A stretch of 54,229 nucleotides of DNA, from positions 1 to 54,229 of IMG/VR virus record IMGVR_UViG_3300037485_001431, one strand, 5' to 3'. Source of the stretch: a virus. Made by a program: the position numbers and the translations under genes. Below are positions 26,537-34,239 of this stretch, in pieces. Within the stretch, counting starts at the first letter, position 1; each line of letters begins with the position of its first letter. The notes under the pieces were generated by a model. The model saw only the letters and a program-made list of their open reading frames with translations, was not told where the DNA came from and did no database searches.

Positions 26537-27297
26537 TGGAAGATGTAATTCAAAAAATGAAAGATGGTATAACAAGTAAACTTGCAGGAGAACCTGAAGC
26601 AAGAAGAGATACCCTTAAAGCATTCCAAAACTTGGATGAGGCTGACGATATGAGTCATTTTTTGGATTATTTAAAAGATAAGAATCAAATTGGTGAGATT
26701 TATCAAGTAATTAAAAACAGAAAATTATCAAATAACGAAATTAAAAAAAGATTAAGAACATACCTAAAAGACCCTGAACATTTAAGGGATTTTTTAAGCG
26801 CAATTTTAAATTCAAAAGGAACTAAAAAAAGTGAGGAAAAAGAGGCAACAGGATCAGGTAGTGCTGGTGGATTTGAAGCTCCATTATTCTCAACAACTAA
26901 GGGTGATCTTGTTACCGGTGTTAAAACCGTTAGGGAACAATTAGAAACAACTGAAATGGCCGAAGAAGGTGAAGATGTTGTTAAAGCTGAAACTAAAGAA
27001 GCAACCGGATCATCATCATCAGGACAATATAATCAACCATCAATATGGGCAAAATCAATGAGTAAGAAAGATTTTAGAGGTTATTCTAAAACACAACTAC
27101 CTGGTGGTAAATTCGTACAAGTTAAGGAGAAATGTAAAAAATTCCCATACTGTAATCAAGGTGACATAAAGGCTCTTAAAATATTTGAAAACGAGTCTGT
27201 ACAAAATGCGATAGAGAGTGTCTCGGGCAAGTATAACCTGGATAAAGAGTATATTTCTGAAATTGTGTATCAACAAATCAGAAAAAGACAAAAATAA
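26536..27297 (+). CDS. Virion-type protein with EATGS motifs, 253 aa
   Basis: A helical N-terminus (residues 1-95) is followed by two copies of an EATGS motif (EATGSGSAGGFEAPLF and EATGSSSSGQYNQPSIW), both in low-complexity linkers. A conserved-looking LPGGKFVQVKEKCKKFPYCN block leads into a helical C-terminus. I believe this block is common in uncultured Bacteroidetes phages, but I cannot check. A structural or packaged role is inferred. Confidence 0.5.
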   Translation: MEDVIQKMKDGITSKLAGEPEARRDTLKAFQNLDEADDMSHFLDYLKDKNQIGEIYQVIKNRKLSNNEIKKRLRTYLKDPEHLRDFLSAILNSKGTKKSEEKEATGSGSAGGFEAPLFSTTKGDLVTGVKTVREQLETTEMAEEGEDVVKAETKEATGSSSSGQYNQPSIWAKSMSKKDFRGYSKTQLPGGKFVQVKEKCKKFPYCNQGDIKALKIFENESVQNAIESVSGKYNLDKEYISEIVYQQIRKRQK

Positions 27298-27300
27298 AGA

Positions 27301-27307
27301 TATTTAT
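27301..27307 (+). promoter_or_regulatory. TATTTAT-type promoter box
   Basis: TATTTAT, 16 nt before the ATG at 27324. Confidence 0.5.
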
Positions 27308-27323
27308 TAGAAAAACAAAAAAG

Positions 27324-28907
27324 ATGAACAAACGTGATTACATCCAATCAAGAATAGAAAAAATCTTGAAAGAAAACATAGATGAGAAGGCAGACGCAAT
27401 CTTACAAAGATTAAACTATAAAAAAGAAGCACCATTTAATCCAGAAGGTAGTCCATTTGATTATGTTCAAGAGGGAGATGGTGAAACTTGCGAACAATGT
27501 GGTAGTGAAATGAAAGAAGGTGAAGCTTGTGAACAATGTGGGGCAAAGGGTGAAGTTATGGAACTTGGTGGTATGGATGACGGACACCCAAGATTTGGAA
27601 ACAAAAACTTATCTAAAATATCTAAAGATGAATTAGATGCAATATTACATGGTGATGACGAAGAAGAAGAATTTGATTTTGAGGACAATGACGACGATGA
27701 GTGGGAAGATTTAGATTATGAAACTAATTGGGATGAATTAGAAGAAAATGAATTGGAAGAAAAACTTTACGGTGGACAAAATAAGTTAGATAAAAATAAA
27801 AACGGAAGATTGGATTCTGAGGACTTTAAAATGTTAAGAAGTAAAGAAATGAAAGAAAAACTTTACGGTAGACAATCTAATTTAGATAAAAATAAAAACG
27901 GAAGATTGGATTCTGAAGACTTTAAAATGTTAAGAAGAAAAAAACACATTGAAGAATATACTATGGGTGATGACGATATTGAATCGGTTAAAGCTTATGG
28001 TGATGACTCAACAGATAGTCCAAATATTACCCCAAAAAATTTATCAAGAGCCAGAGTTAAAAATGTTGGTGACAAATACCAAAGAAAAGTATCTAAAGAA
28101 TTTGATGACTACGAAAGTGAACAACAAGAAGGTGCCTTATATGAGATTGAAATTGAAAGAACAAACGGTAAGGAATCCGCATTATTTACTGAATCCGAAG
28201 TTATTGATATGATTGAAAAAATCATTAGAGAACAAGCGAAAAAATTTAAAGCGGGAAAACAACCTCGTGGATATACTGAATACGAAAGAGTTCACAAAGC
28301 AGACAAAAAAGAGGAAGATGATTACATGAAACTTTTAGCTAAAAAAATGAAAGATTATTTGAAAGATTCAACTAAAGGTGAATTTAAAGAAAATCCTGAA
28401 AAGTACCCTCAAACTAATTACGATATTGATAAAGATGCTAAGGTTAAAAAATACACACCATCCCAAGCGGTTGATGATTACCAAGATGCATTCTCTTACC
28501 CTGGTATGACAAACTTAGTATACGATGAGATCAAACCAAATGATAAAAATATTGAGAAATATTTGAAGGGTGATAGTACAACAGGAAACGCTCAAGTTGA
28601 TAAAGATGGTAAGGCGTTAGGTAATGTGGTACCAAGTGAAGTAGGTGAGAAATTCTATAAAAACTATAAAGAAAATCTTTACGGTCAAGAACAACAAGAT
28701 GCTTCATATAAGAGACAACCACAACCTGTTGATCAGGCTGGTGAAGATACTGAAAGAGGTTCATTAAAGTCTAAGAGAGGTAAAAAGACATCACAATCAG
28801 TTTTAAATAAACTTGAAGAAGGTGTTAATGACAAAGAAACTCAAAAGTTAACTGAGGAATTTGACAGAATGAAATCGTTAATGGGTTATACAGATAAGAC
28901 TCAATAA
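27324..28907 (+). CDS. Acidic protein with zinc ribbon and EF-hand-like loops, 527 aa
   Basis: The N-terminus (YIQSRIEKILKE) is a possible leader ending I-L-K-E. A zinc ribbon follows (CEQCGSEMKEGEACEQCG, residues 53-70), then a strongly acidic stretch. Two tandem calcium-loop-like motifs (DKNKNGRLDSED, about 155 and 183) are encoded by a DNA duplication. The rest is charged and hydrophilic and ends with LTEEFDRMKSLMGYTDK. Probably a virion or packaged protein; function unknown. Confidence 0.55.
   Translation: MNKRDYIQSRIEKILKENIDEKADAILQRLNYKKEAPFNPEGSPFDYVQEGDGETCEQCGSEMKEGEACEQCGAKGEVMELGGMDDGHPRFGNKNLSKISKDELDAILHGDDEEEEFDFEDNDDDEWEDLDYETNWDELEENELEEKLYGGQNKLDKNKNGRLDSEDFKMLRSKEMKEKLYGRQSNLDKNKNGRLDSEDFKMLRRKKHIEEYTMGDDDIESVKAYGDDSTDSPNITPKNLSRARVKNVGDKYQRKVSKEFDDYESEQQEGALYEIEIERTNGKESALFTESEVIDMIEKIIREQAKKFKAGKQPRGYTEYERVHKADKKEEDDYMKLLAKKMKDYLKDSTKGEFKENPEKYPQTNYDIDKDAKVKKYTPSQAVDDYQDAFSYPGMTNLVYDEIKPNDKNIEKYLKGDSTTGNAQVDKDGKALGNVVPSEVGEKFYKNYKENLYGQEQQDASYKRQPQPVDQAGEDTERGSLKSKRGKKTSQSVLNKLEEGVNDKETQKLTEEFDRMKSLMGYTDKTQ
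27762..27929 (+). repeat. 84-bp tandem duplication encoding EF-hand-like loops
   Basis: Two adjacent units of about 84 bp, nearly identical, each encoding KLYG-x-Q-x-x-LDKNKNGRLDSEDF. The few mismatches suggest a recent duplication. Confidence 0.8.
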
Positions 28908-28955
28908 TTTACAAATAGTAAGTTATATCCTATAATTTTTTCATAGTCAAAAACT

Positions 28956-29423
28956 ATGGATAATTTTCTAAACTACATAACAAAACATTTAGACCCTGAA
29001 CAAGTTGATATCTGGTTCAGGGTTAATAATATTATACCGGAAAAGATGGAGTTGTATTACGAACTATCTTATTCGTTATATCTTTTAATTTCGGGTACCT
29101 ACTTAGGTAGTTCTGATGATGGTACAGAAACAAAGGTTAAGATGGATCAGTTGGACAATCAAAAACACTTTGATTGGTGTTGGGACAGAACCATTAACAA
29201 TTTCAAAAAGGAAAATATAATATTTGGAGAAAGAGGTGAACACTATGATTACTTCAGATCGTTCTTCAACGACATTTTTTATAATCAAGATAAGGTAACA
29301 ATAAAAAATTCAATAGACGTATTTTTTGACGATCTATTTAATCGGGATAAACCATTTACTCAGGTTGATTTAGATTTGATTTTCAATATCTATAAAACTT
29401 TAGACAAAAATCTTATCCTATAA
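28956..29423 (+). CDS. Hypothetical protein, 155 aa
   Basis: An aromatic-rich helical protein (FRVNNIIPEKMELYYELSYS, then DWCWDRTINNFKKENIIF). The length and even composition suggest a folded globular protein. No family recognised. It follows the acidic protein by 48 bp. Confidence 0.55.
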   Translation: MDNFLNYITKHLDPEQVDIWFRVNNIIPEKMELYYELSYSLYLLISGTYLGSSDDGTETKVKMDQLDNQKHFDWCWDRTINNFKKENIIFGERGEHYDYFRSFFNDIFYNQDKVTIKNSIDVFFDDLFNRDKPFTQVDLDLIFNIYKTLDKNLIL

Positions 29424-29482
29424 ACTTTACAAATTGGGTTTAACACCTATTGTAATACAAATAAACAGTAATTTTTATAGAA

Positions 29483-29653
29483 ATGGAAACATTAGAAAAA
29501 ATTAAAGAACTAACTGAGCAATTGAGTGCGGATGTAAATAAATTCTATGCAGGTAATAATAGTGCTGGTACAAGAGCTAGAAAAACTTCACAAGAATTGA
29601 AAAATCTTATTCAAACACTTAGGACAGAAATCTTAGAAGAAAGAAAAAAATAA
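29483..29653 (+). CDS. Hc1-like histone H1-type protein, 56 aa
   Basis: METLEKIKELTEQLSADVNK begins a short protein that continues FYAGNNSAGTRARKTSQEL and ends EERKK. The AGTRARK core between two helices is the pattern of the small Bacteroidetes Hc1/histone H1-like proteins (PF07432). It probably binds DNA, either in the nucleoid or packaged with the genome. Too short for the usual ORF cut-off. Confidence 0.7.
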   Translation: METLEKIKELTEQLSADVNKFYAGNNSAGTRARKTSQELKNLIQTLRTEILEERKK

Positions 29654-29655
29654 TT

Positions 29656-29850
29656 ATGTTAAAATTGGATACCTTATTTTTATTTGTGTTTGTACTATCT
29701 ACAATATTTTTATTTAACGTTATTTTTAAAGTTGTAGCCTCAATCTTGAGTAGTGTACCCAAACAAATACAGTACGACACATTGGAAAGGGTATCCAATT
29801 ATTTTTTCATATCTTATTTTATAACCTATTTAATTATTAACATAATATGA
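29656..29850 (+). CDS. Two-TM membrane protein, 64 aa
   Basis: Two hydrophobic segments (LFLFVFVLSTIFLFNVIFKV and NYFFISYFITYLIINII). It is tightly coupled to both neighbours (2-bp gap, 4-nt overlap). Could be a holin by size and topology, but it is far from the amidase. Confidence 0.5.
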   Translation: MLKLDTLFLFVFVLSTIFLFNVIFKVVASILSSVPKQIQYDTLERVSNYFFISYFITYLIINII

Positions 29851-30266
29851 GTATGTATAGCGAACTAAAAGACATCTTTACTTATTTAGTGTCGGTTAGA
29901 AAACTTAAAAATTATATTTCCGTTGACATACAATTCCCAAAACAATGGAAAATACCTAAGAAGTATGTTAACGAAGATAAGATAGTTGAGAATGACAAAA
30001 TTGATCCTGATTACAGGTTTTTTTCATTTGTTACAGAATTTGATGAAAAGGTTCTTAACGAAACCGTTGGGAATGTTAAGAACATCATAGCGTATAACAA
30101 AGAAATTGAATTAAAAGAAAGATTGTTAAAACAAAAAATTGACGAACTTAAAAGAATTTTTGAAACTGAGAATATTGAAAGTTTGCAATCCTTAACATTT
30201 GATATACTTGAAGAAAAATTAGACGATGGAGAAGAAGTTATTGACACCGGAAGAGAAGCAGATTGA
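29847..30266 (+). CDS. Hypothetical protein, 139 aa
   Basis: An N-terminal globular part (SVDIQFPKQWKIPKKYVN, RFFSFVTEFDE) and a C-terminal coiled coil (IELKERLLKQKIDELKRIF). The ATG overlaps the upstream stop by 4 nt. No family recognised. Confidence 0.5.
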   Translation: MSMYSELKDIFTYLVSVRKLKNYISVDIQFPKQWKIPKKYVNEDKIVENDKIDPDYRFFSFVTEFDEKVLNETVGNVKNIIAYNKEIELKERLLKQKIDELKRIFETENIESLQSLTFDILEEKLDDGEEVIDTGREAD

Positions 30267-30426
30267 GTGGCTTAAAAATGAGATGGAAAAAGATAAAATG
30301 CAACTTGATAAAGAAAAACAAGAGATAATTGAATCTTTAAAACATCTTAAAAAAGAAGAAATTATTAAACCAAAAGAGGAACTTACCCTATGGAAGAGAA
30401 TAAAGAAAGTGTTGTTGGGATATTAG
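30226..30426 (+). CDS. Coiled-coil peptide, 66 aa
   Basis: Almost entirely charged coiled coil with a basic, hydrophobic end (WKRIKKVLLGY). It overlaps the genes on both sides by about 40 nt, an unusually large amount for this region, so the start is uncertain. Confidence 0.45.
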   Translation: MEKKLLTPEEKQIEWLKNEMEKDKMQLDKEKQEIIESLKHLKKEEIIKPKEELTLWKRIKKVLLGY

Positions 30427-30725
30427 AACAATTGGCGGTTATTACCGACGCAACGCAAGTATTATTCCCACAAGGTAAAACAATCATGGTTTTTGAGTTG
30501 AACCGAGAAGACTTCAAACACGTTCAAGGGAATTTTAGAGGTATTGATCAATACCACAACAAATTTTCAATTGATATATCTGGTGTGGAATTAGTTTTTA
30601 TTTTGGAGGGTGAAGTCAATTATGATGACCCAACTGAAATTAAAGTTGAAGAACCACCATCATTAAAGAAAAAATTAAGAAATCTTTTTTCTAGGTTTAA
30701 AAGTAGTAGTCCTCCTGTAAAGTGA
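30390..30725 (+). CDS. Hypothetical protein, 111 aa
   Basis: A mainly beta-type domain (ATQVLFPQGKTIMVFELNRE, FSIDISGVELVFILEGEV) with a basic C-terminal tail (LKKKLRNLFSRFKSSSP). Its 3' end overlaps the convergent minus-strand gene by 51 nt. Confidence 0.5.
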   Translation: MEENKESVVGILEQLAVITDATQVLFPQGKTIMVFELNREDFKHVQGNFRGIDQYHNKFSIDISGVELVFILEGEVNYDDPTEIKVEEPPSLKKKLRNLFSRFKSSSPPVK

Positions 30726-31325
30726 GGACTTTTTTATTCCCTTACTTTCCAAAAGGTCGTAAAGGTACTTTTTTTGGGGTTTAGATGTCTCACTAACGAT
30801 TATAGTATCCATTCTTGAGTTATCCAACATAAAATCACTTAAAGAGTCTAAGAACCGTAAAGATTCATTATCATTCTTAAATGAGAATAGGTTAATTTTA
30901 TCATCGTTCTGTAAAGCAACCTTATTGTTTACTCGTGATAGTAATTTAACTTGTGTTTTTGGTAGATACTTTTTAAGGAAAACCTCAAAGGTTATTTTTT
31001 TATTCTCATTAACATCAAATATTTTATCTGGTAACTTATAGTCCGACACCTCAATTAGTTTATAGTCGGGGTCATCTAATTCAACCTTTACCTGTCTACC
31101 CATATTATCCCTAACAAAATAAAGATCAAAATTAGTTTGAGTCTTTTCCAGTAGACCCAATTCAAAGAAACAATCTTCAGCATTTTCAATACGAGTATCA
31201 AATACCACTGATTCACTCTCCTTTTTTAGTTTATTATAAAAGGCTTGTGCACGTTCTTTGGTTACAAACTTGTTGATTATTTTTTTTCTTTCTTTATTTT
31301 TGAATAATACTACTAAGTAATTCAT
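30675..31325 (-). CDS. Hypothetical protein, 216 aa, minus strand
   Basis: The start at 31325 (MNYLVVLFKNKERK) is chosen because a minus-strand TATTTAT box at 31335-31341 ends 9 nt before it; the open frame continues upstream to 31481 without support. Charged, with no recognised domain; the C-terminus is basic (RRTTTFKPRKKIS). Its 3' end overlaps the + strand gene and includes a terminator-like hairpin. Confidence 0.55.
   Translation of the reverse strand: MNYLVVLFKNKERKKIINKFVTKERAQAFYNKLKKESESVVFDTRIENAEDCFFELGLLEKTQTNFDLYFVRDNMGRQVKVELDDPDYKLIEVSDYKLPDKIFDVNENKKITFEVFLKKYLPKTQVKLLSRVNNKVALQNDDKINLFSFKNDNESLRFLDSLSDFMLDNSRMDTIIVSETSKPQKKYLYDLLESKGIKKSSLYRRTTTFKPRKKIS
30708..30735 (+). terminator. 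Intrinsic terminator inside a convergent overlap
   Basis: Stem AGTCCTC/GAGGACT followed by T5, at the end of the + strand operon and within the coding end of the minus-strand gene. Confidence 0.75.
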
Positions 31326-31334
31326 ACCAATAAT

Positions 31335-31341
31335 ATAAATA
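31335..31341 (-). promoter_or_regulatory. TATTTAT-type promoter box (minus strand)
   Basis: TATTTAT on the minus strand, 9 nt before the ATG at 31325, in the divergent gap with dnaJ. Confidence 0.45.
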
Positions 31342-31354
31342 ACAATAAAAATAA

Positions 31355-32272
31355 ATGAACGCTGACAATTATTACGAAAGTTTGGGAGTCCCCGAAACAG
31401 CAACACAAGACGAAATAAAAAAGGCGTACAGAAAGTTAGCCAAAGAAAATCACCCCGATGCCGGAGGTAATGAGGAAACATTCAAAAAGATATCGGTAGC
31501 ATATGATACCTTAGGTGATAACCAAAAGAGACAACAATACGACCAACAAAAAAACAACCCATTTGGTAATTTTGGGGATATATTCTCTTCAATGTTCAAT
31601 CAACAAAGACCCCAACAACAACAAAGACAAAATCATACAACCACTATTTCTGTGAACATAGGTGTATTAGATTCATATAAGTCAGATAAGAAAGCGTTAA
31701 CATATAAAAGACAAATACCTTGTGATCCTTGTAGTGGTACAGGTGGGGATAAAAAAATATGCCCTACTTGTGGTGGGTCAGGATCTGTCATTAGACAAGT
31801 TGGCACAGGAATGTTTGTACAAGTTGTTCAAATGGGGTGTGACACTTGTCGTGGTACCGGTAAAATGATAGTAAACGCATGTTTCCTTTGTCAAGGTGTT
31901 GGAACCAAAGGTGAGGTTAAAACACTTGAGATTCAATTACCTCATGGTATAGATAATGGTCAGTTTGTTAGACTACAAGGAATGGGTGACTATAGAAATG
32001 GTGTATTTGGTGATTTAATTGTTAGGTTGAATGTTGAACCACAAGATGGGTTTGATAAGGTTGAGAACCATTTAATATATAATGCCTTTTTAAATATGGA
32101 CGACCTTAAAAATGGTAGTTTACTTGTACCTCATCCTGATGGAGAACTAACTTTAAAATTACCAAAAGTAGTTGACACATCAAGACCTTTAAGAGTTAAA
32201 TCAAAAGGATTCAAGTTAGATACCGTTGGGGATCTAATGGTTAATCAATATGTTAAATTTGAGAGGGATTAG
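31355..32272 (+). CDS. dnaJ: DnaJ (Hsp40) co-chaperone
   Basis: A 305-residue protein with a J domain carrying HPD at residues 33-35 ([10 protein letters not shown]) and a Gly/Phe/Gln-rich linker. The zinc region has four CxxCxGxG-type repeats ([32 protein letters not shown]), followed by a C-terminal substrate domain. It is about 70 residues shorter than typical bacterial DnaJ, mostly at the C-terminus. It could recruit host DnaK for virion assembly or replication. Confidence 0.9.
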   Translation: MNADNYYESLGVPETATQDEIKKAYRKLAKENHPDAGGNEETFKKISVAYDTLGDNQKRQQYDQQKNNPFGNFGDIFSSMFNQQRPQQQQRQNHTTTISVNIGVLDSYKSDKKALTYKRQIPCDPCSGTGGDKKICPTCGGSGSVIRQVGTGMFVQVVQMGCDTCRGTGKMIVNACFLCQGVGTKGEVKTLEIQLPHGIDNGQFVRLQGMGDYRNGVFGDLIVRLNVEPQDGFDKVENHLIYNAFLNMDDLKNGSLLVPHPDGELTLKLPKVVDTSRPLRVKSKGFKLDTVGDLMVNQYVKFERD

Positions 32273-32430
32273 AATAGAGAGTTAACGTCTCTAAATATTG
32301 CGTATAGACCATACAACGCCAAAGCAAATATTATACCACCAGCGGTCAAAACCAACGTTTGAGTATTTTTAATTTGTTTACTATCTTTACAAGTAGCACA
32401 TTTAACTTCGGTTGCCTTTTTCTCTTCCAT
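32269..32430 (-). CDS. Small membrane protein with CxxC, 53 aa
   Basis: [18 protein letters not shown] is followed by one membrane segment ([20 protein letters not shown]). Its stop overlaps the dnaJ stop on the other strand. A TATTTAT box on the minus strand (32461-32467) lies 30 nt before the ATG. Function unknown. Confidence 0.55.
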   Translation of the reverse strand: MEEKKATEVKCATCKDSKQIKNTQTLVLTAGGIIFALALYGLYAIFRDVNSLF

Positions 32431-32460
32431 GACTATAATTTAATTAAGTAAGTGTTGAAA

Positions 32461-32467
32461 ATAAATA
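32461..32467 (-). promoter_or_regulatory. TATTTAT-type box (minus strand)
   Basis: TATTTAT on the minus strand, 30 nt before the ATG at 32430; spacing longer than usual. Confidence 0.35.
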
Positions 32468-32513
32468 TTAAAATAATATTTATTATTTGACGCACTTTTT
32501 CTATATTTCTTAA

Positions 32514-32520
32514 TATTTAT
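32514..32520 (+). promoter_or_regulatory. TATTTAT-type promoter box
   Basis: TATTTAT ends 5 nt before the ATG at 32526. A second copy sits at 32477-32483. Confidence 0.5.
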
Positions 32521-32525
32521 ATAAT

Positions 32526-32690
32526 ATGATCAAACCAGGAAGACCAAAAAAAAATGAAGAAAATAAAAAGGTAAAATACGGTATTAGTATTGACCGATTT
32601 TTATTTGATAAAATGAAAAATGAGGAGATCAGCATTTCCAAATTTATCCAAGAATTGGTGAAGGAACATTATGATAAGAAAAAAATTTAA
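32526..32690 (+). CDS. Ribbon-helix-helix-like small protein, 54 aa
   Basis: A basic start (MIKPGRPKKNEENKK) is followed by YGISIDRFLFDKMKN and SISKFIQELVKEHYD, a strand-helix-helix layout. It matches the 52-residue protein at 13323 in spacing and hydrophobic pattern. It overlaps the LAGLIDADG gene by 20 nt. Probable DNA-binding regulator. Confidence 0.65.
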   Translation: MIKPGRPKKNEENKKVKYGISIDRFLFDKMKNEEISISKFIQELVKEHYDKKKI

Positions 32691-33354
32691 TGAAGATTAT
32701 TTTGAGGTAATAGATACTCCTGAAAAGGCTTATTTACTTGGTTTTATTTTTGCGGACGGATGTTTAATTGATAACCCAAAAGAATATAGATATAAATTAA
32801 ACATCAAGATTCATAATAAAGATGAAGATATACTTAAAAAGTTTATAACTTTATTAGATAGTGAAGTTAAAATATGGAGAAGTAACAATAGAGATATTTG
32901 TGAAATTGGGTTTTCTAGTAAAAAAATGATAAATGATTTAAAAAATATTGGACTACACCAAAATAAAACATATACAATAGATTACCCCAAAATTGATGAA
33001 AAAATTGAAAGACATTTTTTGCGAGGATATTTTGATGGTGATGGGTGTATTAGAATTAGTGAAGATAAAAGAGACCAATCTAAACGAGGGGACTTGAGAA
33101 TTGTTGGGGGTTCAGTTAAGTTTATAGAAACTTTAAATGAAAGAATGGGTAAACTATTCGGAGTTAATGTTAATAAACTTTATGGTCCAAAGAATAAACA
33201 ATATAGATTTATTGGTTGGGCAGGTATGTCGGACATTGAACGAATTTACGATGGATTTTATTCTGACACAGACTTGTTTTTAACTAGAAAAAAGATTATC
33301 TTTGATGAGGTTATTGATATAATCAGAGATAAAAATAAATACAGAAAAAAATAA
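32671..33354 (+). CDS. LAGLIDADG homing endonuclease
   Basis: A 227-residue protein with two LAGLIDADG-type helices, YLLGFIFADGCL near residue 20 and FLRGYFDGDGCI near 112, each with the catalytic acidic residue. This is a monomeric two-motif enzyme. It starts inside the RHH-like gene and ends 5 bp before the Dam-type methyltransferase, whose allele may be the target. Confidence 0.85.
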   Translation: MIRKKFNEDYFEVIDTPEKAYLLGFIFADGCLIDNPKEYRYKLNIKIHNKDEDILKKFITLLDSEVKIWRSNNRDICEIGFSSKKMINDLKNIGLHQNKTYTIDYPKIDEKIERHFLRGYFDGDGCIRISEDKRDQSKRGDLRIVGGSVKFIETLNERMGKLFGVNVNKLYGPKNKQYRFIGWAGMSDIERIYDGFYSDTDLFLTRKKIIFDEVIDIIRDKNKYRKK

Positions 33355-33359
33355 TAATT

Positions 33360-34199
33360 TTGATTTCATATATTGGTGGTAAGAGTAGAATAGGTAAATG
33401 GATCGTTCCATTTTACGATAAAAATATGGAGGTATATGTAGAGACCTTTGGCGGAATGTTTTGGTGTTTTTTTAATATGGACCTAAAACAGTTTCCTAAT
33501 TTAAAGAAAGTTGTGTATAACGACTTTAACCCGCTGAACTACAACCTCTTCAAATGCGTTCAAAACCCAACAGAACTATTGAAAGCAATTAACGCGATTG
33601 ATTGTCAAAAGTTGGGTGTAGAACCAACCCCACCGATCTATAAAGAACAATTTATCAGCTTTCAGGCTGAATTATTTGCTGAGAATTTCAGCGTAGAACC
33701 TGGCAATTATGAGGTTGCGGCAAAATACGTTTATATTCTTACACAAGTTTTTAGTGGATCAAAACCAGAAAAATCAAATTTTATTGACTTAAAAGGGAAA
33801 TATAAATCAAAATATCTTACCTTTAGAGACAAGTTAATGAAACCTGATTGGATTGAGCATTTCCTTAAGATTACAGAAGTGGAGAATATGGACTTTGCTG
33901 ATGTGATTGAGAAATATGATTCACCAACAACTTACATTTATTTGGATCCACCTTATTGGAAAACAGAGAATTACTATTCAAATCATGATTTTGATAGAGA
34001 AGACCACGAACGTTTGGCGAACGTATTACACAACGTACAAGGTAAGTTCTCATTGTCTTATTATGACTTTGACATTCTTAAAGAATGGTTTCCTGAGAAC
34101 CAATATACTTGGGTTAAGAAGGAGTTTGCTAAAGCGGCTTCAGCTAAAAAAGGGACCAAACAAAACATGGGTGAAGAACTACTTATTATGAATTATTAA
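33360..34199 (+). CDS. Dam-type DNA adenine methyltransferase
   Basis: A 279-residue D12-class enzyme: YIGGKSRIGKW near residue 4 (AdoMet binding), VETFGGMF, VVYNDFNPLNY, and D196-P-P-Y (catalytic). No ATG precedes the conserved N-terminus, so the start is taken as TTG at 33360. A TAATTTTG box overlapping it may be chance. GATC specificity is possible but cannot be read from sequence. Confidence 0.85.
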   Translation: MISYIGGKSRIGKWIVPFYDKNMEVYVETFGGMFWCFFNMDLKQFPNLKKVVYNDFNPLNYNLFKCVQNPTELLKAINAIDCQKLGVEPTPPIYKEQFISFQAELFAENFSVEPGNYEVAAKYVYILTQVFSGSKPEKSNFIDLKGKYKSKYLTFRDKLMKPDWIEHFLKITEVENMDFADVIEKYDSPTTYIYLDPPYWKTENYYSNHDFDREDHERLANVLHNVQGKFSLSYYDFDILKEWFPENQYTWVKKEFAKAASAKKGTKQNMGEELLIMNY

Positions 34200-34217
34200 T
34201 TTTTTTCGTTAATCTAA

Positions 34218-34224
34218 TATTTAT
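34218..34224 (+). promoter_or_regulatory. TATTTAT-type promoter box
   Basis: TATTTAT, 15 nt before the ATG at 34240, in the gap after the methyltransferase. Confidence 0.5.
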
Positions 34225-34239
34225 TATAAAAATATCGTT

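Noticed and set aside
33907-34191. A 94-residue + strand frame inside the Dam-type gene
   Set aside because: It is fully contained in a gene with clear methyltransferase motifs and has no promoter or start signal of its own.
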